A stretch of 64,000 bases of DNA from DT-111 sp965263225 (GTDB lineage: Bacteria > Bacteroidota > Bacteroidia > Chitinophagales > Saprospiraceae): NCBI GenBank assembly GCA_965263225.1, contig CBDHHG010000011.1, positions 1 to 64,000 on the forward strand. Reading direction: 5' to 3'. A program made the position numbers and the translations under genes. The notes below the pieces were generated by a model that saw nothing but the letters and a program-made list of their open reading frames with translations, ran no database searches and had not been told where the DNA came from. Shown piece by piece: positions 38,305 to 47,413 of this stretch. Position 1 is the first letter of the stretch; every line of letters begins with the position of its first letter.

Positions 38305-41091
38305 TCACTGAAAGGCCCTTAGCCCATCTGCATTATTTTGATCATACGGAATGCGTAGAAAATCTAGGGAACCGGGCTTCACTTGAATGAAGAAGTTGTA
38401 AGTTCCACGGGTAGGGGCCCAATTCATTCCCATTTGCCAGCAGTGTAGGTCGCGACTAAAGCCTAAGGAAGGGTAGGTCACTCTCCTGGTTTTAAAGTCA
38501 TAGCCAATTCGGCTAATATTGATATTCCAGCGATCGGTCAATTGGATGCTTCCTCGCAAGTCTACGGAGTGAGTGGTGATTTCAAAGGTATCCCTTTGCG
38601 GCCCAATTCGCTCCCATTCAAAAGCAATGTTATGAGAAACCCTGAAGTTATTGAATAGGCTTAGAAAATCCGTTTCTTGTGGTCGTTCTCTACGTCTAGG
38701 ACGTCCAAACTCATCTTCTTCAGGTCTGAGATCAGTGACGACTTCCTCTTCCTTACCTTGAAAAAGTGCACGTAATTTTTGAACGGTAATATTGGTGTTC
38801 ATCCTTAGGTTGGCCCGGACAAACTCTACTGGTCTTTTTCGTACACTCCAGACCGTTTTGTTGATCCGTGTAGATCGACCAAATTCATCATATTCTCTTG
38901 TGTAAGGGTCAAAAGTTGCGTTCATAATAATGTTCGTCATGCCTTTAAATAGACGCGTATTACCGCGCATACTTACTTGGCTCCACTTCAAGCTGTCCGC
39001 CGCAAAATTATATTGACCACTTACAATAAAATTATCTAGGATTTTAACTTTATTTTCGGTAGAGTCTTTTTTGGAAAACACCTTCGCCTCGAACAAGTTA
39101 TTTAGCGTATAACCAATAGCCATTTGCTGCTCACTCGCCGGAGGAGTTCCATAGACCCCGCCCTGGAAAATAGAATATCGATCAAATTCACCCTCTATGA
39201 ATTCATCTTGGACAAAGTCGAAATACCCGAGATCTTCGCTCAAATAATTAGGAGCAAAACCAAAGTTTAGCGAAGGCTTGATCACGTGTCGGAGTCCCCG
39301 TATCGGGCCCTTCTTAAATCGAACGGTACCGAAAATCTGCGTGTTCAAGCTTATCCCCGCAGAAAAAGTACGGTAGGGTTTGAACCCGTTCACCAGGGTA
39401 TCTACCACCTCCCCAAGCCGTACGACTCTTATTTCCTGTTCACCGGTACTACTATTGAAGGTGGTATCGTATTGAATATCTTCTATGAAATCTCGACGCA
39501 AGGTCTTAAAATTCCATACCTCCTGATAGTTCACCGTTGGGTTCAGACTGAAATATTTGAATATTTGAAATGAAGTTCCCGTATTCATGGTGTGCTTTGC
39601 CCCGATCCGCGCATTACGCAGGGTTTCAGAACTAAAAAAGATACTGTCTTTATTCGTCAGGGTACTTCTAGTCTCTCCCTGGTAACGGAAGGTAATTTCC
39701 TCATACCATTTTCGTCTACCTAGTGGAACCTTCTTGCGAAAGGGATACAATGTCTGCGTGACAAATTGTATGTTGGGAAAGTTGACTGTAATGGTACTAT
39801 CTCGGTTGTTTTGACTATGCGAAAAGGCCACGGAAAAGGTCAAAGGTTTATCTTGCCAGTTCTTGGTAAAGCTGAAATTGGAATTCAACTGATTCTGCAA
39901 GACGTTGGCTGCATCATTGAAGACCCGAGATTGATAATTGTTGGTTTGAAAGTTGATCGATCCGCCAAACCGATTGGTGGGATGAGCAGAGGCGGCCTGG
40001 TTGTGTGACCAATTAAGCCGAAAGGAAGTTGGACTTGTAATTGTCCCATCTCCAGCCTCCTGTCGCCGCCTGTCATAACCTATCACGAAGTTACCTGAAT
40101 ACTTATATCTTTTATTGTAATTGGATTGCGCACGTACACCCCAGGTTCCCTTAATATAGATATCGCCTGTAACAGATAGGTTGAAGTGATCTCCAAGCGG
40201 GAAATACCAACCAATATCTCGCAATCCGAAACCCCATGCTGGAGAATACTCATAATCTCGTGGGAAAAGTAAACCAGTGCGCCGCCCAGAAGAGATAGGG
40301 AAAAAACCGAAGGGAAGCCACAATGGAGTAGGCACCCCCATAATCTCCAAATTTGAAGGACCGACCACCACCAACTTATTGGGAATCACTTTTTGGCGTT
40401 TACTTCTAATCCCAAAGTGTGGTTCAGGGTGGGTACAGGTGGTAAAAATGGCGTTTTCACTGTAAATGATATCCTTCCTTGTTTCACTAGTATCTTTAGG
40501 TGTTTCTCCGGTTATGAATTTTGATTTCTTACCCAAGACCACTAAATCATTATAGTCAGTGGTTACATCATATACGACCCCTTTCTTCGTATCAAAATTA
40601 TACAGCATGCGATCTGCCGTGAAATTCTGTTCTCCATCGGCAAAGACGGGCAAACCTGCGGGGCGCCCCGTACTATCAGGCATTGCTTCTGCTGTGACGA
40701 TATTCGTATTCCAGTCCAAAATAATGTGCGCTGCCTCTAGCTTAATGGCCTGGTAGGTAACGACCGCTCCTCCATACAAATGAATCTTTTTGCTGGCAAT
40801 ATCGTAGATCATAGAGTCTTGAGCGTCGTAGTTGACCTCAGCCTCTAGTGAATCTTTAGAATAGGTTATCCTCGCCAAATTCGGAAGCAAAGTATCTATT
40901 GCAACACCAAGAGAATCATTTTTCAGATCCAGAGAGTCGAGCGGGATGGTATCCTGTGGCTGAACAAGCAAATCTGGCCGTTCTAATACGTTTTTAGCCG
41001 TATCCACGTTCAAACTAGGCCGCTCCTGTCCAAAAAGGTGCCAGACCGTAAATATGACAAAGAAAAATGTATGAAGTACTTTTGTTTTCAA
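38305..41091 (-). CDS. lptD: Putative LPS assembly outer-membrane protein LptD
   Basis: The 928-residue protein has an N-terminal signal peptide (FFFVIFTVWHLFGQ) and a periplasmic OstA/LptA-like domain (SKKIHLYGGAVVTYQAIKLEA, TADRMLYNFDTKKGVVY). A large C-terminal beta-barrel typical of Bacteroidota LptD follows (IMGVPTPLWLPFGFFPI, then repeated aromatic strands). It inserts lipopolysaccharide into the outer leaflet with LptE. It is divergent from an amidase gene across 63 bp. Confidence 0.9.
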   Translation of the reverse strand: MKTKVLHTFFFVIFTVWHLFGQERPSLNVDTAKNVLERPDLLVQPQDTIPLDSLDLKNDSLGVAIDTLLPNLARITYSKDSLEAEVNYDAQDSMIYDIASKKIHLYGGAVVTYQAIKLEAAHIILDWNTNIVTAEAMPDSTGRPAGLPVFADGEQNFTADRMLYNFDTKKGVVYDVTTDYNDLVVLGKKSKFITGETPKDTSETRKDIIYSENAIFTTCTHPEPHFGIRSKRQKVIPNKLVVVGPSNLEIMGVPTPLWLPFGFFPISSGRRTGLLFPRDYEYSPAWGFGLRDIGWYFPLGDHFNLSVTGDIYIKGTWGVRAQSNYNKRYKYSGNFVIGYDRRRQEAGDGTITSPTSFRLNWSHNQAASAHPTNRFGGSINFQTNNYQSRVFNDAANVLQNQLNSNFSFTKNWQDKPLTFSVAFSHSQNNRDSTITVNFPNIQFVTQTLYPFRKKVPLGRRKWYEEITFRYQGETRSTLTNKDSIFFSSETLRNARIGAKHTMNTGTSFQIFKYFSLNPTVNYQEVWNFKTLRRDFIEDIQYDTTFNSSTGEQEIRVVRLGEVVDTLVNGFKPYRTFSAGISLNTQIFGTVRFKKGPIRGLRHVIKPSLNFGFAPNYLSEDLGYFDFVQDEFIEGEFDRYSIFQGGVYGTPPASEQQMAIGYTLNNLFEAKVFSKKDSTENKVKILDNFIVSGQYNFAADSLKWSQVSMRGNTRLFKGMTNIIMNATFDPYTREYDEFGRSTRINKTVWSVRKRPVEFVRANLRMNTNITVQKLRALFQGKEEEVVTDLRPEEDEFGRPRRRERPQETDFLSLFNNFRVSHNIAFEWERIGPQRDTFEITTHSVDLRGSIQLTDRWNINISRIGYDFKTRRVTYPSLGFSRDLHCWQMGMNWAPTRGTYNFFIQVKPGSLDFLRIPYDQNNADGLRAFQ

Positions 41092-41154
41092 TCGATTAAT
41101 TACGTTATTTTGTAAAAATTACCGCTAAAAAAGCAGGAAACACTACCATATCCT

Positions 41155-42789
41155 ATGTCTAAAAAAGTCATAACCCTTATCCAAACGTTCACACTTGCGC
41201 TTCTGCCTTTGCTCCTTAACGGGATTAACGTTTCATTATCTTTTCCTCTTTCCGACTCAACTCATAATCACCTTCACTCCAACTGCGATGCCATTGCACA
41301 TCAATGGTTTTCTCCGGTGCGCAAAGTTATCAAAGAAAGCGAGAAGTCCGAAATACCATTCGAAGTAAAAACTGTTGTGATTGATGCCGGACATGGAGGT
41401 CACGATCCTGGCTGCTCGGGTGCACACTCAAGAGAAAAACATATTGCACTGGCTATCAGTAAGAAATTAGCTCAATTGATGCAGGAACGCATGCCTGGCC
41501 TGCGGGTAATTCTGACCAGGGATAAAGATGTTTTTATTCCGCTACAGGAAAGAGCCGCTATTGCCAATCGCAACAATGCAGATATGTTCATCTCTATCCA
41601 CTGCAACTACATGCCAGGTAGTAGCGCCACTAGGGGCAGCGAAACCTATGTCATGGGGCTGCATACAGCAGATGAAAACCTGGAAGTGGCTAAACGAGAG
41701 AATGCGGCAATTCTACATGAAGATAACTACCAGGAGAACTATAACGGATACGATCCTAATTCGGCGGAAGGCCATATCATGCTGAGCATGTTCCAAAATG
41801 CTTTTTTAGACCAGAGTATACTATTGGCCAACAAGGTGGAGAAGAGATTTGCAGAAGCAGAGAGAAAAAGTCGTGGCGTAAAACAAGCGGGCTTTCTGGT
41901 ACTACGAGAAACCGCCATGCCTAGTATCTTAATTGAAACTGGTTTTTTGAGCAGTCGTCGAGAAGAAGCCTATTTAAAGACAGCCGCTGGCCAGGAGGTG
42001 ATTGCTAATGCTATCCTAGAGGCTTTTGTTGAATACAAATACGAAATAGAAGGAGGGCAAATTAGTACCGCCCCTATGCTTGCTAATCGAGCACAAGAAA
42101 TACAAGGCGTCCGTCCGATGCAAACTTCGAATACAATCAAATATCAGGAAGAAACTGTTCAGCAGTCAAACAGCCCGAAACAAGAAATAGTCCAACGAAG
42201 CCCTACTCCTATTAATACTCAACCCGTCAACCAACCCACAAGGGCACATCCATTGGATACCAAACCAAACTTTAGTAGCCCAAGCGTCCAGGTAGAACCT
42301 GAACCGATGATCATTTCCCATACGCCCCAGAACCGACAAAATGCGACAAAGACGCCAACATACCGAAAGCATCCTTCGGCTCCAACTTATGCTACTCCTA
42401 CCACTTCTACCAAAGAAATAGCATATGAGAAAAGTGCAAAAGCCAAGACTCAAAACCGGACGGCATCGACTGAAAGTATACCTCATCGGCCTACGGCAAG
42501 CTCAAAAAGAGCACGTCAACAAAGTATCCGATTCTGTGTACAATTAGCGGCTTCTCCTAAACCTTTAGTCACTAATACTCCTAAATGGAGGCAAGTCAGC
42601 TATAGAATTGAGGTAATTCAAGAAAACAGCCTTTTTAAGTACCAAGCCCGGCATTTCTTGAACTTCCAACAGGCCTTTGCGGCGAAGTTACAGGTACAAA
42701 AGCAAGGGTTTGGTGATGCTTTCATTGTAGCTTACAAAAATGGGGAAAAGATACCTTTACAAGAAGCCCGTAAAGAACTGGGGCAGTAA
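41155..42789 (+). CDS. N-acetylmuramoyl-L-alanine amidase (Amidase_3) with C-terminal SPOR-like region
   Basis: The protein cleaves the amide bond between MurNAc and L-Ala in peptidoglycan and takes part in cell separation. An N-terminal signal peptide precedes the catalytic domain with the zinc-binding set: IDAGHGGHDPG, SREKHIALAISKKL, ISIHCN and ETGFLSSRREEAYL. A Pro/Thr/Gln-rich linker of about 150 residues follows, and the last about 75 residues (FCVQLAASPKPL to LNFQQAFAAKLQVQKQGFGDAFIVAY) resemble SPOR-type peptidoglycan-binding domains. Length is 544 residues. The next gene encodes an MlaD protein, a common neighbour in Bacteroidota. Confidence 0.92.
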   Translation: MSKKVITLIQTFTLALLPLLLNGINVSLSFPLSDSTHNHLHSNCDAIAHQWFSPVRKVIKESEKSEIPFEVKTVVIDAGHGGHDPGCSGAHSREKHIALAISKKLAQLMQERMPGLRVILTRDKDVFIPLQERAAIANRNNADMFISIHCNYMPGSSATRGSETYVMGLHTADENLEVAKRENAAILHEDNYQENYNGYDPNSAEGHIMLSMFQNAFLDQSILLANKVEKRFAEAERKSRGVKQAGFLVLRETAMPSILIETGFLSSRREEAYLKTAAGQEVIANAILEAFVEYKYEIEGGQISTAPMLANRAQEIQGVRPMQTSNTIKYQEETVQQSNSPKQEIVQRSPTPINTQPVNQPTRAHPLDTKPNFSSPSVQVEPEPMIISHTPQNRQNATKTPTYRKHPSAPTYATPTTSTKEIAYEKSAKAKTQNRTASTESIPHRPTASSKRARQQSIRFCVQLAASPKPLVTNTPKWRQVSYRIEVIQENSLFKYQARHFLNFQQAFAAKLQVQKQGFGDAFIVAYKNGEKIPLQEARKELGQ

Positions 42790-42818
42790 AGTCTATTTAG
42801 TGGGCCTTAGCAGCGAAC

Positions 42819-42850
42819 CTAAGTTCTTTGTCTATCCACAAAGAACTTAG
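42819..42850 (+). terminator. Terminator of the amidase gene
   Basis: A perfect 13-bp stem (CTAAGTTCTTTGT with its complement, 6-nt loop) starts 30 bp after the stop and is followed by CTTAATTT. Confidence 0.75.
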
Positions 42851-43126
42851 CTTAATTTGGCACTTTTCCGGCAAGAGACCATTGTCCCATCCCATCTCCC
42901 ATGGCTATCCTTCCCTTTCCCGTCTGTCCAATTTTTTGCGGTCAATTCAAACTCTGGCGCAGCTTAGGTGTTATATCCGAGTGCTGCCGGGGATAAGTGG
43001 CTCCAGATGACATGGTTCGTTTTGAGTCAATGAGCATGAGTAAAATGAAGGCCCGAAGCCTAAGCAAGTCCAGGCCATCTCTTAGAAAATTTTCCTCAAA
43101 ATCACGGATTTATCCCATTAGAAGCA

Positions 43127-43134
43127 TACATTTG
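43127..43134 (+). promoter_or_regulatory. -7 element of the MCE/MlaD gene
   Basis: TACATTTG is a perfect TAnnTTTG match 23 bp before the start codon. No clear TTTG lies 20 bp upstream. Confidence 0.5.
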
Positions 43135-43157
43135 CGGTTCGTTTAAACCCAAGTCAG

Positions 43158-44192
43158 ATGTCTAACGAAGTAAAAATCGGGATCCTTGCTATTGTGACCA
43201 TTGCGCTCGCGTTCTGGGGCTACAAGTTTATCATCGGTAACAACATTTTGGTGAAGACCAATTCCTATCAAGTGCTGTACGATGATGTAAGCGGCTTACA
43301 GATCGGAACGGATGTAAAGATTCATGGCGTCGATGTCGGGACAGTTTCTAAAGTAGAATTATTACCCGGTGAAAAGGAACAAGTTCTAGTGGTTTTGGAT
43401 CTCGATAAGAACATCAACATTCCTAAAGGTACCAAAGCAGTTATCGCTACCACTAGTGTTATGGGAAGTATGGATGTCATGTTGAAGTATGACCAACCCT
43501 GTAATGGCACAGACTGTGCGGAGGTTGGATCATTTCTTGAAGGTGAGACCTTGGGTCTGATAGGTAGTATGGTTGGTACAGACAATTTGGAATTATATAT
43601 CGAAAAATTGGAATCAACATTATTGGTACTACTAGATTCCATTGATCAGAAATTCCTGGGGGTAGAAAGCGAAAACCCTTTGGCCAAGACCTTGCGAAAT
43701 TTAGATGCCACCACTAGTCAGCTTGCTGTGGCTTCTACAAAGCTGAATGGCTTGTTGAACAAGGAGATCAAGAGTACACTAGGTAGTTTGGATAATTTAG
43801 CTGGGGAATTAGATAAGAATAAAGGAGCTATGGTCAATGTGCTGAAGAACGCAGATACCTTGACTAGCCAATTGGCAGCAGCTAACTTAGATCAGACTAT
43901 CGGTGAATTTCAGCAAACGTTAGAAGATTTACAGAAAACCCTAGCTTCAGCCACTAGTACTTTAGACGGTGTTTCTGCTACGGTAAGTGGTATCGGTAAA
44001 GGCGAAGGTACACTAGGTAAGCTCATGAAAGACGATGAGTTATATTACAATCTTCAACGATTGATCAGCAGCGCCGATTCCTTGTCGAATGACCTCAAAG
44101 ACCACCCCTACAGATACGTTCCTTTCAAAAGTCGTAAGAAAGTCAAGCGATTTGAACGACTGGATGCCAAGGAGGAGGCGAGCAACAATTAA
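43158..44192 (+). CDS. MCE/MlaD family lipid-transport protein
   Basis: The 344-residue protein has one N-terminal transmembrane anchor (IGILAIVTIALAFWGYKFI) and the MCE domain (YDDVSGLQIGTDVKIHGVDVG, TSVMGSMDVMLKY), followed by a long helical tail. MlaD is the substrate-binding ring of the phospholipid-trafficking ABC complex Mla in the inner membrane. The rest of the complex (mlaE, mlaF) is not adjacent. It follows an amidase gene, an arrangement common in this phylum. Confidence 0.9.
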   Translation: MSNEVKIGILAIVTIALAFWGYKFIIGNNILVKTNSYQVLYDDVSGLQIGTDVKIHGVDVGTVSKVELLPGEKEQVLVVLDLDKNINIPKGTKAVIATTSVMGSMDVMLKYDQPCNGTDCAEVGSFLEGETLGLIGSMVGTDNLELYIEKLESTLLVLLDSIDQKFLGVESENPLAKTLRNLDATTSQLAVASTKLNGLLNKEIKSTLGSLDNLAGELDKNKGAMVNVLKNADTLTSQLAAANLDQTIGEFQQTLEDLQKTLASATSTLDGVSATVSGIGKGEGTLGKLMKDDELYYNLQRLISSADSLSNDLKDHPYRYVPFKSRKKVKRFERLDAKEEASNN

Positions 44193-44198
44193 GCCCCT

Positions 44199-44540
44199 TT
44201 ATTCCGTATCCAGCAAAGTTTGTACGATATTCTCCCATTCCTGACTCAGTGAACAGGTGGGTTTGGCTTTTCCAGCTCTTCGGTACCAGTAGCTAGCATT
44301 CCATTCGTCACCCTCCCAACGGTGTAAATAGGCATGTATCCAATCCCCATTTCGATTTGGTATATCCTGCGCAATATTATGCGAACGGTCCCAGTCATCC
44401 TTACCAGCATACCAAAGCGCAGTCAATTCCTCTCCAAGTTCCTCTGGGGGGCTTATTCCCTGACAAAGACTGTTTAAACTGTTGAAAATCCATCTTTTAC
44501 GTAATTTCAGATGATGACCACAAATTGTTTCGAAAGCCAC
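44199..44540 (-). CDS. Small conserved protein of unknown function
   Basis: The 113-residue cytoplasmic protein has many Trp and His in the core DDWDRSHNIAQDIPNRNG, WIHAYLHRWEGDEWNAS and YWYRRAG. I recall similar small conserved proteins in Bacteroidota but no named family. It is convergent with the MCE gene, with only 6 bp between the stops. The N-terminal 25 residues could be an over-extension, but no other in-frame ATG is available. Confidence 0.65.
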   Translation of the reverse strand: MAFETICGHHLKLRKRWIFNSLNSLCQGISPPEELGEELTALWYAGKDDWDRSHNIAQDIPNRNGDWIHAYLHRWEGDEWNASYWYRRAGKAKPTCSLSQEWENIVQTLLDTE

Positions 44541-44577
44541 TAATATTAGCTTTTTTTACATAAATGATAAAGTTGTA

Positions 44578-44609
44578 TTTGTAAATTTTGTGATTTGGGC
44601 TTATCTTCG
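44578..44609 (+). promoter_or_regulatory. Promoter of the secreted metalloprotease gene
   Basis: A TTTG at 44578-44581 and a TATCTTCG (7 of 8 against TAnnTTTG) at 44602-44609 are separated by 20 bp. This would give a leader of roughly 190 nt before the ATG at 44808. Confidence 0.5.
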
Positions 44610-44807
44610 CGTTGCAACATTTCTATTTTTTCTCCACTTCGTGCACTAGCACCATTTTCATTGCCCTATAATAACCGGGAGCCGAGAGGTTTGCCCCCCT
44701 GAGTATTCAGTAAAACTGCTGAAAGTTTGACGTTTGCCTGTCCTTTTGGCCTGCTGGTAATACTCCTGGACGGGTAAAATGGCATTTTATCCCACAAAAG
44801 TCACACT

Positions 44808-46119
44808 ATGATTCGCGTATTACTCATGCTTCTTGTTTGCTGCACTTTTACTTATGGGCAAGCACAAATTATCCCTGCCGCACCGAAAGGATGTGGCCAT
44901 GATCACTATGTACATGCACATTGAACCACCACTACCCAGGCTTCAAAGACCGAGTCAGATCAAGTTCTACAGGATGTAAAAAAACGACCACAACTGACCA
45001 AAGACTTAGAAATCTACAGAATTCCCTGTAGTCGTACACATCGTCTATAAAGACGAATCGCAGAACATTCCGGAAGAGCAAATCAAGGATGTAATCGACG
45101 TACTGAACGAAGATTTTCGAAGAAAAAATGCTGACGCAGATCTCATTCGAGAAGACTTCCTGGATGTAGTTGGAGATCCCTTTATTGAGTTTGAATTGGC
45201 AGGTGTTGAAAGAGTACAAACCGAGGCCACTTTTGAATTAGACCTTTTAGGTGGTAGCCTACCTGATAATGTAAAGCAAAGTGCTGAAGGAGGTAGCGAT
45301 GCTTGGGATACTCAGAAATATTTGAACATGTGGGTCTGCAATATTGAAGGAGGCAGCCTATTGGGGTATGCCTACCCCCCTGCCAACTTAGAACACTGGC
45401 CTGATGGTGCGAATGCTCCTTCCCCTGAATTGGACGGTGTGGTTATTCACCAGGAAGTTTTCCGTAGAACCGGTACGCACACCGCTTCTGGCTTACTTGG
45501 CTTAGACGAAGTCACGATCCCAGTCCGTGGACGTACGATTACACATGAAGTAGGCCATTATCTGGGACTTCGTCATATCTGGGGAGATGGTCTATTATCC
45601 ATTATCGGTATACCCGATTGTAATGCAGATGATGGAGTTGAGGACACGCCACAACAAGGTAGTTCCAGTCAGTTTGCTTGTGATCCTGAACAGAATAGCT
45701 GTGGAAGTGGCGAAGGGGATAAGCACGATATGTTTGAAAACTTCATGGATTACGCTAGAGAAGATTGTCTCAATTCCTTTACGAAAGGACAAATTGCTAT
45801 CATGAGAAGCGTCCTGGAAAATGAGCGAAGTGGATTAATCGATCAAGTAAGTAATACGATTGCCATTGAGGACAACCAAGATTTCCAGGTGTATCCGAAC
45901 CCAGCAAAGGAACAATTGTTCATTGAATCTAGTATAAGGGACAACGCCCCATACCAAGTAAGACTAGTAGATACACAAGGAAGAATGGTACATACGCCTG
46001 CCTTAGGTCGACCTGCTGATCGCCAGACGCTGAATGTTAGCAGTCTTCCTGCTGGTTTATACGGCTTGGTTATCTTGCAAGGAGACAAGCAATATTTTCA
46101 GAAAGTAGTCATCCGATAA
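44808..46119 (+). pseudogene. Secreted M43-type metalloprotease with T9SS domain, 5' end frameshifted
   Basis: The natural start is the ATG at 44808, with a signal peptide (MIRVLLMLLVCCTFTYGQAQ). The reading frame is then disturbed around 44919, 44957 and 45021 by apparent extra bases. After 45022 it is open to 46119; the ATG at 45196 is internal. The protein is a pappalysin/cytophagalysin-like zinc protease: zinc motif HEVGHYLGLRH (near 45545) and Met-turn NFMDY, and a C-terminal type IX sorting domain (VYPNPAKEQ, GLYGLVIL). Secretion through T9SS is expected. I cannot tell true decay from sequencing error, but the rest is well conserved. Confidence 0.8.
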
Positions 46120-46134
46120 GGATCTTCTAATACG

Positions 46135-46170
46135 GAAATGTAATGCTCAGACCAATGGGCATTACATTTC
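46135..46170 (+). terminator. Terminator of the metalloprotease gene
   Basis: A perfect 12-bp stem (GAAATGTAATGC and its complement, 12-nt loop) begins 16 bp after the stop codon. The T tract is weak (TCCTACCCTTTT). Confidence 0.7.
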
Positions 46171-46245
46171 TCCTACCCTTTTGCATTTTCCACGCTCCCC
46201 TCCTATTCTACGCTCATCAAGCATTTGTCTACGGTCATAAATCAC

Positions 46246-46278
46246 TTTTGCGCTGAGAAAATCTTGTGGATAGTTTTG
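46246..46278 (+). promoter_or_regulatory. Promoter of the beta-lactamase-fold/LytS/LytTR operon
   Basis: TTTTG at 46246-46250 and TAGTTTTG at 46271-46278 are separated by 20 bp and match the Bacteroidota promoter consensus at every informative position. The start codon is at 46313, 34 bp further. Confidence 0.8.
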
Positions 46279-46312
46279 TAGCAATGTTTACGAATTATAA
46301 CTTTCATTGCTT

Positions 46313-47413
46313 ATGAGATCTTTTATCATCGCTTTTACCGTCCTTGGTGGCATCTTGCTACTACTCGCCCTAACTGCCTTTAGTTATATGGCCCCCAATC
46401 CAGATTTTGTATTGGAATACATGCTGGAAAATCCAGATAAATCTTCACTATATCTCGTTCGAAATGATTCCGTTTTAGCGGAGTTAAACGGAAATAGGAA
46501 ATCCCCCCTTGCCAGTACCATGAAAATTGTGGTGGCCATCACCTATGCAGAACAGGTTGCCAGTGGGAAAATTGACCCTAATGAAGAGATTCTGCTTAGC
46601 GACCTGGATCGCTTTTACCTTGCTAATACAGATGGAAATGCTCATCCAAGTTGGTTGAATGAAGTACAGCAGTTGTCAAAGGTAGTAAATGCTAAAGTGA
46701 AACTGCGCGAAGTTGCTGCGGGAATGATTCAATACAGTTCCAATGCTAATACGGATTATTTAATCTGGAAAGTAGGCCTTGAGGCGGTCAATGCTAATAT
46801 TCAAAAACTAGGACTCAATCCTCATGACCAAATTTTTCCGCCGGCTGGCTCCTTGCTGGTTCCACTAGCCTTCCCTGAATGGACTGATAATGGGCAATTA
46901 AATAGCAAGATCAAGGATATGGGGCAGGAGGCTTTTGCCCAAGTCGCTACAGACTTTCACCAAAGGCTTAGGACGGAGGAGGTCGCTGAGTTGAAAGCCG
47001 CCTTTCAGAAAGTGAGTATAGACCTGGACTTCCAATATATTTGGTCAAACTATCTGCCAGGATCTAGTCCTCAGGTGTACGCTGGATTAATGAAGAAGCT
47101 GAACAGTAAAACCTATTTCAGTGAGGCTGTGCATGAACACCTTGATCCATTGCTGGAGCGCCTGATGATCAACCCTGCCAATCGGCAATGGCTTCAGCAC
47201 GCCGGCATGAAAGGCGGAAGTACTTTATGGGTATTGACAAAAGCCAGTTATGCTACCGATAAAGCAGGCAACACCACTGAATTAGCCTACTTTTTCAATG
47301 ATCTATCCCTACTTTCATCCCAGCGATTACAACAGTCAATGAATGCTTTTGAACTAGAGGTCTTATCGAATCCGGCCTTTAGAGCTAAATTACAGGAAAA
47401 ACTAGGTAACTAA
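46313..47413 (+). CDS. Membrane-anchored class A beta-lactamase-fold serine hydrolase
   Basis: I use the ATG at 46313 rather than the TTG at 46307, giving 366 residues. An N-terminal hydrophobic anchor (FIIAFTVLGGILLLLAL) is followed by a beta-lactamase/transpeptidase fold with SxxK as ASTMK (Ser68, Lys71), an SxN-like SSN in IQYSSNANTDYL, and KGG in MKGGST in place of KTG. The classical Glu166 omega-loop is not evident. It may act on beta-lactams or peptidoglycan-related peptides, but activity is not established. Its stop overlaps the ATG of the sensor kinase by one base (TAATG), which links it to the regulators. Confidence 0.85.
   Translation: MRSFIIAFTVLGGILLLLALTAFSYMAPNPDFVLEYMLENPDKSSLYLVRNDSVLAELNGNRKSPLASTMKIVVAITYAEQVASGKIDPNEEILLSDLDRFYLANTDGNAHPSWLNEVQQLSKVVNAKVKLREVAAGMIQYSSNANTDYLIWKVGLEAVNANIQKLGLNPHDQIFPPAGSLLVPLAFPEWTDNGQLNSKIKDMGQEAFAQVATDFHQRLRTEEVAELKAAFQKVSIDLDFQYIWSNYLPGSSPQVYAGLMKKLNSKTYFSEAVHEHLDPLLERLMINPANRQWLQHAGMKGGSTLWVLTKASYATDKAGNTTELAYFFNDLSLLSSQRLQQSMNAFELEVLSNPAFRAKLQEKLGN

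Larger units (their letters stand above)
42790..43157. other. Gap between amidase and MCE genes
   Basis: This gap contains the amidase terminator (42819-42850) and the mlaD promoter element (43127-43134). A 60-codon frame inside it has no gene-like features. Confidence 0.6.

Noticed and set aside
45196..46119. Metalloprotease starting at the ATG at 45196
   Set aside because: The ATG is inside the conserved protease prodomain; signal peptide and upstream homology begin at 44808.
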